Source: Nocardioides alkalitolerans DSM 16699 (GTDB lineage Bacteria; Actinomycetota; Actinomycetes; Propionibacteriales; Nocardioidaceae). From it: a stretch of DNA of 64,000 bases. A model generated the notes under the pieces. That model was not told where the DNA came from. It ran no database searches and saw only the letters and a list, made by a program, of their open reading frames with translations. The translations under genes were made by a program, and so were the position numbers. Location of the stretch: positions 248,001-312,000 of the forward strand of contig NZ_KE384533.1 of assembly GCF_000426525.1 (NCBI RefSeq), given 5' to 3'. This document shows positions 43,452-52,809 of this stretch, one piece after another. The stretch's first letter is position 1; every line of letters begins with the position of its first letter.

Positions 43452-44558
43452 ATGCCCGCATCGTCACGTAGTGCCAAGGACTTCTTCGCCCCGCTCGCGG
43501 TGGGTGCGCCGGCTCCGGTACGCGAGGTTCCCGCGCGTCCGAGCCGGGCGATCCACTTCTTCGACCCGTCGAACCCGAAGATGGCCGCGAAGATCCCGGA
43601 CATGGTCGGCACGGTCGACGTGCTGCTCGGCAACCTCGAGGACGCGGTCAAGGCCGACAACAAGGTCGCCGCGCGCGAGGGCCTGGTGAAGATCGCCCAG
43701 GACACGGACTTCGGTCCCACCCAGCTGTGGACCCGCATCAACTCCCTCGACAGCCCGTGGGTGCTCGACGACCTCACGACGCTGGTGCCGGCGATCGGCG
43801 ACAAGCTCGACGTGATCATGGTGCCGAAGGTGCAGGGCGCCGAGGACATCCACTACGTCGACCGCCTCCTGGCCCAGCTGGAGGCCAAGGCGGGCCTGGA
43901 CAGGCCGATCCTGGTGCACGCGATCCTCGAGACCGCCCGCGGCGTGGCCAACGTGGAGGAGATCTGCGGTGCCTCGCCGCGCATGCAGGGCCTCTCGTTG
44001 GGCCCGGCCGACCTGGCCGCGGACCGCCGCATGAAGACCACCCGCGTCGGCGGCGGCCACCCCGGCTACCTCGTGCGCCAGGACCCCCCGGTCGACGAGC
44101 TCGGCATCGCCCACATCGACGGGCCGCGCTCGATCTTCCAGCAGGACCTGTGGCACTACACGATCGCCCGCATGGTCGACGCGTGCGCGATGCACGGCAT
44201 CTACCCCTACTACGGCCCCTTCGGCGACATCACCGACGTCGTCGCGGCCGAGGACCAGTTCCGCAACGCCTTCCTGCTCGGCTGCGTCGGCACGTGGTCG
44301 CTGCACCCCAAGCAGATCGCCATCGCGAACCGCGTCTTCTCGCCCAGCCCCGACGACATCGCGCACGCCCGCCGCGTCGTCGCCGCCATGGGCGACGGCA
44401 CCGGTGCGGTGATGCTCGACGGCAAGATGGAGGACGACGCCTCCCTCAAGCAGTGCCTGGTGATGGTCGAGCTCGCCGAGCAGCTCGCCGCCATCGACCC
44501 CGAGCTGAAGAAGCAGTACGACGCCCTCGACGCCGACACGACCGGCCAGGAGGCCTGA
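43452..44558 (+). CDS. HpcH/HpaI aldolase / CitE-like, malyl-CoA lyase-type enzyme
   Basis: A 368-residue member of the citrate lyase beta/malyl-CoA lyase family: LLGNLEDAVKADNK (Asp and Glu for Mg), VPKVQGAEDI, HAILETARGVAN, LSLGPADLAAD and GCVGTWSLHPKQI. It probably cleaves or forms malyl-CoA or methylmalyl-CoA esters, as in the ethylmalonyl-CoA pathway. It is longer than plain CitE, with an insert after LGPADLAADRR. It is followed 1 bp later by a paralogue, so the two should act together. The substrate assignment is inferred from family. Confidence 0.85.
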   Translation: MPASSRSAKDFFAPLAVGAPAPVREVPARPSRAIHFFDPSNPKMAAKIPDMVGTVDVLLGNLEDAVKADNKVAAREGLVKIAQDTDFGPTQLWTRINSLDSPWVLDDLTTLVPAIGDKLDVIMVPKVQGAEDIHYVDRLLAQLEAKAGLDRPILVHAILETARGVANVEEICGASPRMQGLSLGPADLAADRRMKTTRVGGGHPGYLVRQDPPVDELGIAHIDGPRSIFQQDLWHYTIARMVDACAMHGIYPYYGPFGDITDVVAAEDQFRNAFLLGCVGTWSLHPKQIAIANRVFSPSPDDIAHARRVVAAMGDGTGAVMLDGKMEDDASLKQCLVMVELAEQLAAIDPELKKQYDALDADTTGQEA

Positions 44559-44559
44559 G

Positions 44560-45447
44560 ATGACCGCCACGTCCAGCACCTTCACCCCGCTCCGCTCCGT
44601 GCTCTACATGCCCAGCTCGAACGAGCGGGCGCTCGAGAAGGCGAAGTCGATCCCGTGCGACGGCCTGATCCTCGACCTCGAGGACGCGGTGGCCCCCGAC
44701 GCCAAGGAGTCCGCCCGCGCGGCCGCCGCCGCCGCTGTCGCGTCCGGCGAGTACGGACGCCGCACCGTCACGATCCGCGTCAACGGCATCGGCACCGCGT
44801 GGCACGAGGCCGACATCGCCGCCGCCGCGCAGGCGGGGCCCGCCGCGATCGTCGTGCCCAAGGTCAGCTCGGCCGCCGAGGTGCACCAGCTGGTCGCCGC
44901 GCTCGAGCAGGCCGGCGCTCCCGAGCACACGAAGCTGTGGGCGATGGTCGAGACGCCGGTCGCGATGTTCAACGCCCTCGAGATCGCCACCGCCTCGGAC
45001 CGCCTCACCACGCTCGTCATGGGCACGAACGACCTGGTCAAGGAGCTGTACGCCGAGCACGTGCCCGGCCGCCACCCCCTCCTGCCGGGCCTCGGGCTCG
45101 CCCTGCTCGCCGCGCGCGCCGCCGGCAAGGCGATCCTCGACGGGGTCTACAACGACGTGAAGAACGCCGAGGGCTACCTCGCGGAGTGCACCCAGGGCCG
45201 CGAGATGGGCTTCGACGGCAAGACGCTCATCCACCCCGGCCAGGTCGCCGGCGCCAACGAGTCGTTCGCGCCCAGCGCCCGGGCGGTCGAGGACGCCCGC
45301 GGGATGCTCGAGGCCTGGGAGGCCGGCAAGGGCTCCGGCGTCGTCACCTACCAGGGCAAGATGGTCGAGAACCTGCACGTCGAGTCCGCCGAGCGCACCC
45401 TCTCGATCCACGACGCCATCACCGCCCTCGAGGCCGACCAGGCCTGA
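44560..45447 (+). CDS. CitE-like CoA-ester lyase / malyl-CoA thioesterase-type
   Basis: A 295-residue canonical CitE-fold protein: SVLYMPSSNERALEKAKSIP, LILDLEDAVAPDAKESAR, VPKVSSAAEVHQLV, WAMVETPVAMFNA and FDGKTLIHPGQV. In organisms with two such paralogues one is often a (3S)-malyl-CoA thioesterase and the other the lyase. ATG 44560 begins 1 bp after the previous stop. Confidence 0.88.
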   Translation: MTATSSTFTPLRSVLYMPSSNERALEKAKSIPCDGLILDLEDAVAPDAKESARAAAAAAVASGEYGRRTVTIRVNGIGTAWHEADIAAAAQAGPAAIVVPKVSSAAEVHQLVAALEQAGAPEHTKLWAMVETPVAMFNALEIATASDRLTTLVMGTNDLVKELYAEHVPGRHPLLPGLGLALLAARAAGKAILDGVYNDVKNAEGYLAECTQGREMGFDGKTLIHPGQVAGANESFAPSARAVEDARGMLEAWEAGKGSGVVTYQGKMVENLHVESAERTLSIHDAITALEADQA

Positions 45448-45454
45448 CGGCTCG

Positions 45455-45494
45455 CGGCGGCGCCCGTGTGGTCTGGACCACCGGGGCGCCGCCG
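45455..45494 (+). terminator. Terminator hairpin after the CitE-like pair
   Basis: The outer stem CGGCGGCGCCC (45455-45465) pairs with GGGCGCCGCCG (45484-45494). An inner GTGGTC-TG-GACCAC hairpin sits in the loop. It starts 8 bp after the stop codon. Confidence 0.8.
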
Positions 45495-45640
45495 GCCCCG
45501 TCGCGCCGCGCTTTTCCCCGTACGGCGCACCCTGCGGCCGCCGCGCGGCTCCCGGCTCGTAACGCCGTCCGCGTCCGGACGTTGGCGAGGTCAGGCCGCC
45601 CCTCCTACCGACCCTGCCGGGGCCGGCCAGGAGACGAGGC

Positions 45641-47647
45641 ATGCCCGCTACCCCGACCGGCCCCGGTCCGCAGGACTCCGACGAGCCCTCCGGCCAGGCC
45701 CTGCAGCGCGCCCTGTTCGACATGTTCCGCGACGCCGCCGGGCGCGGGGAGGATGAGCGCGCGCCCGAGGCGGGGACGGAGGACGAGAGCCGGACGGCCG
45801 CCCTGCCCGAGGTCGCGCCCGAACCGGAGCGGGAGCCCGAGCCGGAGGAACCCACCGAGCCCGAGGTCGCGCCGCTCTCGCTCTTCGTCGACGAGCCGGC
45901 CGCCACGCCCGAGGCCGCCGAGCCCGTGATCGACCTCTACCCGGCGACCGCCACGCCCACCACGCCCGCCACCACCACGCCCGCCACCACGGCGTCCGCC
46001 GCCGAGGCGCCGCTGCGGCCCCTCACCCCCCGACCCGCTCCTGCACCCGCCCCCCAGCCGGTGAAGGCCACGACCGCGGTGAGCGCGACCGGCTCCACCG
46101 ACGACCCCGCCCGCCGGGACCGCCGTCTCCTCACGGCCCTCGCCGTCGCCGTGGTGCTCACGCTCGTCGCCGGGGTCGGCAGCCTCCTCCTCACCCGTGG
46201 CGACGACGCCGACGAGCCGTCCGCGACGCCCTCACCCTCGGCCCCACCGTCGGCCGACCCGTCGGACTCCCCCGAGGCGGCGCTGCTGGCGCAGAGCCGG
46301 GCGACGTACGACGAGGTGGCCGTCGCCCTGAGCGAGACCCCCGACCTGGCGTCCCTGCCCGACGCCGTCGCCCTCGCCACCGCCGCGCTGCCCGCCGCCG
46401 ACGCCCAGACGGCGGAGGCCGCGACGCTCGACCCGGCACCGAGCGAACAGGCCGTGGCCCTGCTCGCGGCGCGGCGCGCGTTCCTCGGTGCCGTCGCCGC
46501 CCTGGCCGACCTCGACACCGCCGGTCTGTCGAACTTCGGCGACCTCGCCACCGGCCTGCGCGCCTCCGCGCAGCAGCTCGACGAGGCCGAGGTGACCCAG
46601 GAGCTGGCCGCCGAGCCGGCCGGGACCCCGCTGCGGAGCACGCCCGAGCGGCTCGTGCTCGTGGCCGCCCCCACGGTCGCCGCGGACGTGGTCGCGGCGG
46701 CGCAGGCGGCCGACCACGTCGGCGACCTCGTGGCCGCGGAGGCCGGGCGCACCCTCACCGACCAGCTGACCTCGCTCCTGGAGCGCCTCACCTCGGCCGG
46801 CCTCACCGCCGACGTGCGCGGGGCCGCCGACGACGCGGGGGCACTGGCGTCGTACGCCGGGGCCGCCCGCGCGGGCTTCTCCGACGACACCGAGACGGCG
46901 GCCGCGCTCGACGCGCTGCTCGCCCTGCTCGACCCGATCGGCGGCCTGAGCCGTCTCGACGGGGAGAACCTCGACGTCTGGACGAGCAGCGGGTCCCTCC
47001 TCCGCGACGCCGCCGACGGCCTCCCCGACCCCCTCGCCGGAGCGGCGCGGGCGGCGTACGGGCACCTCGACGGTCTCGTCACCGACGCCCGCGCCACCCT
47101 CGCCGCGTGGGAGCAGGAGGTCGAGGCGGCCCGCGCCGCCGCACCGACGCCGAGCCCGACCGCCGACCCGGCCTATGCGACGTACGCCCGCGCGGTGGAG
47201 CAGGTGATCGCCCGCCACCGCACGCTGCTCGGCGGGCTGCCGACCCTCGCCGCGGACGGCCGGGCGGACTACACGCAGGGCACGCGGCTGTTCGACGCGG
47301 CCGGCGCCTTCCGCAGCCTCGGCCAGCAGGCCCGGGCCGTCAGCGTGCCCAGCGGGCTCGCGAGCGCCCACCAGACGGTGGTGGCCCTCGTCGACGCCGG
47401 GCAGTCCGCCGCCTACCAGGGCCACCTCACGTCGCTCGAGGCCGAGCAGTGCGCGGGCCGGGGCGGGTCGGCCTCCGCCTGCCGGCTGGGAGCGCAGCGC
47501 AGCTTCTCGGCGTACACCTCGGCGCTCGGATCGGCGCAGCGCACCGACGCGGTCGAGAGCGGGGTGCGGACGGCGATCGCCGCCGCCGGCACGGCGAGCG
47601 CCGCCCCCGCTCCGGACGTCACGCTCCCGCCCCGCCCCGAGGTCTGA
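45641..47647 (+). CDS. Large membrane-anchored protein with acidic Pro-rich N-terminus
   Basis: A 668-residue protein. Residues 1-160 are acidic and Pro/Thr/Ala-rich (cytoplasmic), then one membrane span (LLTALAVAVVLTLVAGVGSLLL, described by position about 166-187), a Ser/Pro linker and about 450 residues of Ala-rich helical exported domain with two Cys near the C-terminus (EQCAGRGGSASACRLG). No family was recognised. It could be a cell-envelope or division-associated protein. ATG 45641 has GGAGACGAGG ahead. It converges with the M48 gene 18 bp beyond. Confidence 0.7.
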   Translation: MPATPTGPGPQDSDEPSGQALQRALFDMFRDAAGRGEDERAPEAGTEDESRTAALPEVAPEPEREPEPEEPTEPEVAPLSLFVDEPAATPEAAEPVIDLYPATATPTTPATTTPATTASAAEAPLRPLTPRPAPAPAPQPVKATTAVSATGSTDDPARRDRRLLTALAVAVVLTLVAGVGSLLLTRGDDADEPSATPSPSAPPSADPSDSPEAALLAQSRATYDEVAVALSETPDLASLPDAVALATAALPAADAQTAEAATLDPAPSEQAVALLAARRAFLGAVAALADLDTAGLSNFGDLATGLRASAQQLDEAEVTQELAAEPAGTPLRSTPERLVLVAAPTVAADVVAAAQAADHVGDLVAAEAGRTLTDQLTSLLERLTSAGLTADVRGAADDAGALASYAGAARAGFSDDTETAAALDALLALLDPIGGLSRLDGENLDVWTSSGSLLRDAADGLPDPLAGAARAAYGHLDGLVTDARATLAAWEQEVEAARAAAPTPSPTADPAYATYARAVEQVIARHRTLLGGLPTLAADGRADYTQGTRLFDAAGAFRSLGQQARAVSVPSGLASAHQTVVALVDAGQSAAYQGHLTSLEAEQCAGRGGSASACRLGAQRSFSAYTSALGSAQRTDAVESGVRTAIAAAGTASAAPAPDVTLPPRPEV

Positions 47648-47665
47648 CCCCGCGGCCCTGCGACG

Positions 47666-48697
47666 TCAGCCCGGCTCGTCGCCCCGGCGGAACGTGTCGC
47701 CGAGCCAGGTGCGCACGGAGCCGACGACCCCGGCGGCGTCGTGCACCAGCTTGCCGATCGCGTCGCCGCCGTTGCGGAACGACTCGGAGTAGCTGCGGGC
47801 GGCGGCCTTCGCGGCGTCCGACATCGACGCCGACGCGTCGTCCTCGCGGCGCGGGTAGTCGCCGGCGAGGATCCGCGTGTACTCGCCGCTGTCGACCCAC
47901 CGGCGCAGCTCGGTGGCGCGCACGACGGCGAACGGGTGGCTCTGCTGCTCGAGCATCATCAGCTTGATGAGGGAGTCGCGGAGGTCGACCGCGTCGTCGT
48001 ACTCCTGGCCCTGGGCGAAGAACGACGTCGGGTCGAGGTCCTCGAGGTGGCCGCCGCTGGCGGTCTGCATGTGGGTGCGGAAGGCGCAGGCCGGGTCCTG
48101 CACGGCGAGCAGCCCGGCGCGGTCGGCGGAGAGCTCGGACTTGCGCTGCCACTCCAGCAGCGCGCCCACCAGCACGCGGAAGCCGAGGCCGCCGACCGGG
48201 ACGGCGGAGAGCACGCCGGTGAGCTGGAGGAGCCGGCCGAGCAGCGTGCGGTAGAGGGCGTGGCCGCTCAGCGCGTGGCCGAGCTCGTGGGCCAGCACGA
48301 ACCTCATCGCGTCGTCGTCGAGCAGGTCGACGAGACCGGAGGTGACGACGATGATCGGCTTGTTGATGCCGATCGTCATCGCGTTGACCTCCGGATTGGC
48401 GATCACGAACAGCTCGGGCAGCTCGGGGGCGTCCAGCACGCGGCCCGCCTCGGCGAGGGCGTGGTGGAGGCGGGTGAACTGCCGCTCGTCGACCCGGATC
48501 GCGGTGCCCAGGTAGAACAGGCGCACCGCCCGCTCGTTGACGAACGACGCCATCGCCTTCAGCGTCGAGTCGAAGCCCCGCAGCTTGCGCAGGGCGACGA
48601 GCGCCCCCTGGTCGGCCGGGTGCTCCCAGGCCCGCGAGCTGATCCCGTGCAGCACGGCACGCGCGCGTGCCGGTTCCTTCCCCGACGTCCCCGTCAT
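47666..48697 (-). CDS. M48 family metalloprotease
   Basis: A 343-residue protease with the zinc motif VLAHELGHALSGHAL and the third ligand Glu in KSELSADRAGLL. The PIIVVTSGLVDLLDDD segment before HELGH is typical of M48 peptidases. No N-terminal signal peptide is visible. There is a hydrophobic patch (LTGVLSAVPVGGLGFRVLVG), so it may associate with the membrane. ATG 48697 has AGGGGGAA ahead. Likely a quality-control protease. Confidence 0.9.
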   Translation of the reverse strand: MTGTSGKEPARARAVLHGISSRAWEHPADQGALVALRKLRGFDSTLKAMASFVNERAVRLFYLGTAIRVDERQFTRLHHALAEAGRVLDAPELPELFVIANPEVNAMTIGINKPIIVVTSGLVDLLDDDAMRFVLAHELGHALSGHALYRTLLGRLLQLTGVLSAVPVGGLGFRVLVGALLEWQRKSELSADRAGLLAVQDPACAFRTHMQTASGGHLEDLDPTSFFAQGQEYDDAVDLRDSLIKLMMLEQQSHPFAVVRATELRRWVDSGEYTRILAGDYPRREDDASASMSDAAKAAARSYSESFRNGGDAIGKLVHDAAGVVGSVRTWLGDTFRRGDEPG

Positions 48698-48740
48698 CCG
48701 CTTCCCCCTGGAGCTCGTGCGACCCCCCTGGTCGCGCCGC

Positions 48741-49631
48741 TCAGGGTACGACGACGACCGGGACCGGCGAGCTCCGCAGGATCTTCGTGGCGTTGGAGCC
48801 GAGGAACACGCGCGACACCACGCCGGCCGGGGAGGAGCCGACGGCGAGCACGTCGTCGTCCGCCCAGGGCAGCGCCGTGAGCGCCTGGGTCCAGTCACGA
48901 CCGGTGGCGGTGCGGCTCTCGACGGAGTCCGGCAGGCCCCCGGCGTCGCGGATCCGCTCGAGGGCGGCGGCCTGCGCCGTGCCCGCCTGGTCGACGAACG
49001 CGGCCAGCACGTCGGACTCGCCGCGCACCTCCGGCGGATACATGGTGCGGCCCTCGACGCCGAAGGTGACGACGCGCAGGGCCGCCCCGATCCGCACGCA
49101 CATCATCGCCGCGCGCTCGAGCGCGGCCTCGCTCGCCTGGTCGCCGCGGAACGCGCAGGTGACCCGACCGACGCGGGCGTCCGCCGCACCCCGGAATCCG
49201 CGCGGCGCGACCGCGACCGGCAGCGGCGAGGAGTGCAGCAGGCGGTCGGCGGCCGAGCTGACCACGACCCGGCCCCAGCCGCCGTCGTCGCCCGAACCGA
49301 CGGTGACGACGGACGCGTCCACGCGCTGCGCCTCCGTGAGCAGCGCCTGGGGCACCGACCGGCCGGGCACGGCGACGGCGTCGGTGACCAGGTCGGGCGC
49401 GACCTCCGCCAGCGCCGCGACCGCCTCCGCCACGGCCTGCTCGCCCAGCTCGCGCGCCCACGACGCGTGGTCGCGGTCCGGTCCGCCCGACAGCGGCGTG
49501 GGCCACGGCGCCGGTACGACGCTGACCGCGTGCAGCGCCACCCCGGCGCTGCGGGCGAGCATCGCGCCGTACGCCAGCGCGGAGCGCCCCGTGCCCCGAG
49601 TGCGCGGCGGGAAGCCGACCAGCACCGTCAC
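48741..49631 (-). CDS. Universal stress protein, two UspA domains
   Basis: A 296-residue tandem UspA protein. Each half has a Rossmann-like fold; the ATP-binding style motif is clear in the second (DDVLAVGSSPAGVVSRVFLG, then SPVPVVVVP) and degenerate in the first (GSGDDGGWGRVVVSSAADRL). The GTG at 49631 overlaps the permease stop (GTGA), so it is co-translated with the transporter. Usp proteins next to APC permeases are common and may sense ATP or help control transport. Confidence 0.9.
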   Translation of the reverse strand: MTVLVGFPPRTRGTGRSALAYGAMLARSAGVALHAVSVVPAPWPTPLSGGPDRDHASWARELGEQAVAEAVAALAEVAPDLVTDAVAVPGRSVPQALLTEAQRVDASVVTVGSGDDGGWGRVVVSSAADRLLHSSPLPVAVAPRGFRGAADARVGRVTCAFRGDQASEAALERAAMMCVRIGAALRVVTFGVEGRTMYPPEVRGESDVLAAFVDQAGTAQAAALERIRDAGGLPDSVESRTATGRDWTQALTALPWADDDVLAVGSSPAGVVSRVFLGSNATKILRSSPVPVVVVP

Positions 49632-51097
49632 GGCGCGACCCCCTCGTCGGCACCGGCGCCGTGGCTCGCGTTGAGCGTCGCGTGGCGGCGGCCCCACAGC
49701 AGGTAGAAACCGACCACGACGGCGAGCCAGACGCCGAAGATCGCCCACGTGATCGCCGCGAGCCCGGAGAGCACGTAGACGCAGACCACCACCGTGAGGA
49801 TCGGGGTGACCGGGAAGAACGGCACCTTGAACGGCCGCTCGAGGTCGGGCTGCGTGCGGCGCAGCACGAGCACGCCGAGCGCCACGACGATGAACGCCCC
49901 GAGGGTGCCGATCGAGACCGTGTCCCACAGGTAGTCGCTCGGCACGAAGCCCGCGATCAGCGCCACGACGATCGCGACGACGACCGTGTTGTACGTCGGG
50001 GTGAGCGTGCGCGGGTTCACCTGCGCGAACCGCTTCGGGAGCATGCCGTCGCGGCCCATGGCGAAGAGGATGCGGGTCTGGCCGTAGAGCGTCACCAGGG
50101 TGACGGAGAAGATCGAGATGACGGCGCCCGCGGCCAGGATCGTGCCGGGGACCGCCGAGCCGGTGATGTTCTCGAGGATGACCGAGAGGCCGGCGCTCTG
50201 CTGCTCCGGCGACTCGAACTCCTCGACCGGCTGCGCCCCGACGCCGGCGAGCGCGACGAGCACGTAGATCGACACGACCACGACCAGCGCCCCCATGATC
50301 GCGCGGGGCAGCGCGCGCTGCGGGTCCTTCACCTCCTCACCGGCGGTCGAGACGGCGTCGAGCCCGATGAAGGAGAAGAAGATCGTGGCCGCCGCGGCCG
50401 AGACGCCCGCCGCCCCGGCGCCCCAGAAGTTCGAGAACCGGTCGCCCTCGAAGGCGGTGAACGCCAGCACCACGAAGAGCACGAGCACGCCCAGCTTGAT
50501 GACGACCATGATCGTGTTGACCCGCGCGGACTCGCTCGCGCCGCGCACCAGGAGCAGCATGCAGAGCACCACGAGCACGACGGCGGGCAGGTTGATCAGG
50601 CCCGTCGTGCTGTCCTCGTAGGGGATCGGCGAGTAGGAGAGGCTGTCGGGCAGGGAGACGCCGAGGGTGGCGTCGGTCAGCTCGTTGAAATAGCCCGACC
50701 ACCCCACGGCCACGGCGGCCGAGCTGACGCCGTACTCGAGCAGCACGCACGCCGCGATCACCATCGCGACCAGCTCGCCGAGCGAGTGGTAGGCGTAGGA
50801 GTAGGTCGAGCCGCTGACCGGGATCGCGCTCGCCAGCTCGGCGTAGCAGATCGCGGAGAGGCCGGCGGCGAGGCCCGCGACGAGGAACGCCACGACGACC
50901 GCGGGCCCGGCGTCGGGCACGGCCTCCTGCAGCACGAAGAAGATGCCGGTGCCGACGGTGGCGCCGACGCCGAACATCATCAGCTGGAACGTGCCGATGG
51001 TGCGGTCGAGCTCGGGCCCGTCGTGCGCGCCCTTCTGCCGGCCGATGGGCTTGCGACGCAGCAGCTGGGTGCCGAACGGCACCGGTGATCCGGCCAT
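49628..51097 (-). CDS. APC-family amino acid permease
   Basis: A 489-residue permease with about twelve spans of the CAT-like subfamily: TIGTFQLMMFGVGATVGTGI (span 1 with the GxG substrate loop), CYAELASAIPVSGSTYSYAY, FFSFIGLDAVSTAGEEVKDP and RPFKVPFFPVTPIL. These features fit cationic or neutral amino acid uptake. ATG 51097 has GGGAGGAG ahead. Operon with the universal stress protein. Confidence 0.92.
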   Translation of the reverse strand: MAGSPVPFGTQLLRRKPIGRQKGAHDGPELDRTIGTFQLMMFGVGATVGTGIFFVLQEAVPDAGPAVVVAFLVAGLAAGLSAICYAELASAIPVSGSTYSYAYHSLGELVAMVIAACVLLEYGVSSAAVAVGWSGYFNELTDATLGVSLPDSLSYSPIPYEDSTTGLINLPAVVLVVLCMLLLVRGASESARVNTIMVVIKLGVLVLFVVLAFTAFEGDRFSNFWGAGAAGVSAAAATIFFSFIGLDAVSTAGEEVKDPQRALPRAIMGALVVVVSIYVLVALAGVGAQPVEEFESPEQQSAGLSVILENITGSAVPGTILAAGAVISIFSVTLVTLYGQTRILFAMGRDGMLPKRFAQVNPRTLTPTYNTVVVAIVVALIAGFVPSDYLWDTVSIGTLGAFIVVALGVLVLRRTQPDLERPFKVPFFPVTPILTVVVCVYVLSGLAAITWAIFGVWLAVVVGFYLLWGRRHATLNASHGAGADEGVAP

Positions 51098-51208
51098 GGG
51101 TGGCTCCTCCCACACGAGTGAGCGCACGCTAGCCCCGTCACCTCCGCCGCGGGAAGCACCCCCGTGTCACGGCTGGGTTGCGGCCACGCAGGGTGCCGGC
51201 TCGGCGGG

Positions 51209-51505
51209 TCAGGCGTCGGGCTCCCAGCCCTCCAGGAACGCCAGCACCGTCTCCGCCGGCATCTCGCACGGGCGGAACGCCTCGCCTGTCCCGTCCGGCT
51301 GGTCCGGCGCTCCGGCTCCGCCGGTCAGGTAGACGTTCGCGCTGACGAACGCAGGTCCGCCGAGCTCCTCGGCCCACAGCTTGAGGCTGCGGCCGCCGGC
51401 GTACGACGTCGTGGTCACCGCCCAGCGCCGGCCGTCGTACCGCACCGTCGAGGCACCGGGCGGGAGCCGGGCCACGAGGTCCGCGACGGGCGTGCGGGAG
51501 GTCAT
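51209..51505 (-). CDS. Small conserved-looking protein, unknown
   Basis: A 98-residue soluble protein: VRYDGRRWAVTTTSYAGGRS, LKLWAEELGG, then FRPCEMPAETVLAFLEGW at the end. The fold is not recognised. Start ATG 51505 overlaps the stop of the winged-helix regulator (ATGA), so it belongs to that operon. Confidence 0.75.
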   Translation of the reverse strand: MTSRTPVADLVARLPPGASTVRYDGRRWAVTTTSYAGGRSLKLWAEELGGPAFVSANVYLTGGAGAPDQPDGTGEAFRPCEMPAETVLAFLEGWEPDA

Positions 51506-51858
51506 GGCGCCTCCCGGCCCCGCGCCCGGGCCACGATCTTCTCGAGCTCGACGAGGTAGGCCCGGAAGGCCACGCGTCCCTCGTCGGTCAGCTCGACGAC
51601 CCGGCCGCGGCGGTCCTTCTCGTTCTTCACCACCCGTACGACGCCCGCCCGCGCGAGCTGGGTGAGGTGCTTGGAGAGGGCCGAGTCGGTCGTGCCCAGG
51701 GACTCGCGCAGGAAGGCGAAGCCCACGCTCTCGGCGGGCGAGAGCAGCGAGAGGATCGCGAGCCGCGCGGGCGTGTGCAGGAACTCGTCGAGCCGCACCA
51801 CCTGGGGCGGGTCGGCCGACGCCTCGAGCATCGCCCGCTCGTCGAGGTCGTCCCCCAC
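51502..51858 (-). CDS. Winged-helix transcriptional regulator (ArsR/MarR-like)
   Basis: A 118-residue DNA-binding protein: LHTPARLAILSLLSPAESVG, FAFLRESLGTTDSALSKHLT as recognition helix, and the wing VRVVKNEKDRRGRVVELTDE. This is the HTH_34/transcriptional regulator type related to MarR/PadR. It likely controls its own operon through the inverted repeat at 52324-52340. Between it and the membrane protein gene there are only 2 bp. Confidence 0.88.
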   Translation of the reverse strand: MGDDLDERAMLEASADPPQVVRLDEFLHTPARLAILSLLSPAESVGFAFLRESLGTTDSALSKHLTQLARAGVVRVVKNEKDRRGRVVELTDEGRVAFRAYLVELEKIVARARGREAP

Positions 51859-51860
51859 GC

Positions 51861-52268
51861 TCAGGACCTCGCGATCATGCGGACGTAGCAGGGCCGCGCC
51901 ACGAGCAGGATGACGGCAGCGGCCGCGAGCCCGCCGATCGTGTTCGGCACCGGCCAGTCGGCGTCGCGGGCGGGGAGCTGCACGAGCACGTACGCCGCGA
52001 AGGCCGCCAGGAGGCTGCCCGCGAAGAAGCCGAGCCAGCGCCGGTCGGCGTCGGCGGTGCGGGCCTTCACGGCGGAGCGGCCGAACGAGGCCGACCAGAG
52101 GACGACGAAGACCCCGACGAGCCAGATCATGTCGGCGTCGGTGACGATCCCCACCCCGACCGCGAGGCCGGCGAGGCTCCCCGCGATCGACCAGCTCGCC
52201 GCGCGGGCGGACGTGCGCTCCAGCTGTCGGTGCTCCTGCAGCCGGGCGGCTGCCTCCTGGTGGTCCAT
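51861..52268 (-). CDS. Small membrane protein, first gene of the winged-helix operon
   Basis: A 135-residue protein with a cytoplasmic N-terminal helix ([18 protein letters not shown]) and about four spans ([60 protein letters not shown]). The layout is typical of the membrane partner of MarR-like regulators in actinobacteria. GGAGGAG ribosome site. Function unknown. Confidence 0.8.
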   Translation of the reverse strand: MDHQEAAARLQEHRQLERTSARAASWSIAGSLAGLAVGVGIVTDADMIWLVGVFVVLWSASFGRSAVKARTADADRRWLGFFAGSLLAAFAAYVLVQLPARDADWPVPNTIGGLAAAAVILLVARPCYVRMIARS

Positions 52269-52310
52269 GTCGACTCCTCCGAGCTCGTCGCCAGTTACTG
52301 TCCTGAGAGG

Positions 52311-52340
52311 AAACTATCGACTAGTTGCCTTTGAGGCAAC
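52311..52340 (-). promoter_or_regulatory. Promoter with overlapping operator for the winged-helix operon
   Basis: On the minus strand TTGCCT (52339-52334) and TAGTTT (52316-52311) are spaced by 17 bp, a good -35/-10 pair. A perfect inverted repeat, GTTGCCT-TTG-AGGCAAC (52324-52340), overlaps the -35. A repressor bound here would block the promoter. The winged-helix protein of the operon is the obvious candidate. Confidence 0.72.
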
Positions 52341-52377
52341 AAACGCTGCCGACCCGGTGCCTGCGAGACTCGCCCCC

Positions 52378-52809
52378 GTGCGTGCCGTCGTCCAGCGAAC
52401 CCTCTCCGCGTCCGTCTCCGTCGCCGGCGAGGTCGTCGGGGCCACCGACGGGCCCGGACTGCTCGTCTACCTCGGCGTCACCCACGACGACGGTCCGGCC
52501 GACGTCGCGTGGATCGCCCGCAAGGTCTGGGACCTCCGCCTCCTGCGCGACGAGCGCTCCGCCTCGGAGGTCGGGGCGCCCGTGCTCGTGGTCAGCCAGT
52601 TCACGCTGTACGGCGACGCCCGCAAGGGCCGCCGACCCACCTGGCAGGCCGCGGCCCCCGGGCCCGTCAGCGAGCCGTTGTACGACGCCGTCTGCGCCGA
52701 GCTCGAGCGCCTCGGCGCCCAGGTCGCGCGCGGGACCTTCGGCGCCGACATGCAGGTCGCCTCGGTCAACGACGGCCCCGTCACCCTGGTGCTCGACTCG
52801 CCCCGCTGA
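52378..52809 (+). CDS. dtd: D-aminoacyl-tRNA deacylase
   Basis: A 143-residue Dtd: starts [20 protein letters not shown], with the catalytic [15 protein letters not shown] and the [11 protein letters not shown] end that carries the Gly-cisPro element. It hydrolyses D-aminoacyl-tRNA to protect translation from D-amino acids. The start is GTG 52378; the ribosome site is poor, so it may be leaderless or use the short leader after the operator. Divergent from the winged-helix operon. Confidence 0.95.
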   Translation: MRAVVQRTLSASVSVAGEVVGATDGPGLLVYLGVTHDDGPADVAWIARKVWDLRLLRDERSASEVGAPVLVVSQFTLYGDARKGRRPTWQAAAPGPVSEPLYDAVCAELERLGAQVARGTFGADMQVASVNDGPVTLVLDSPR

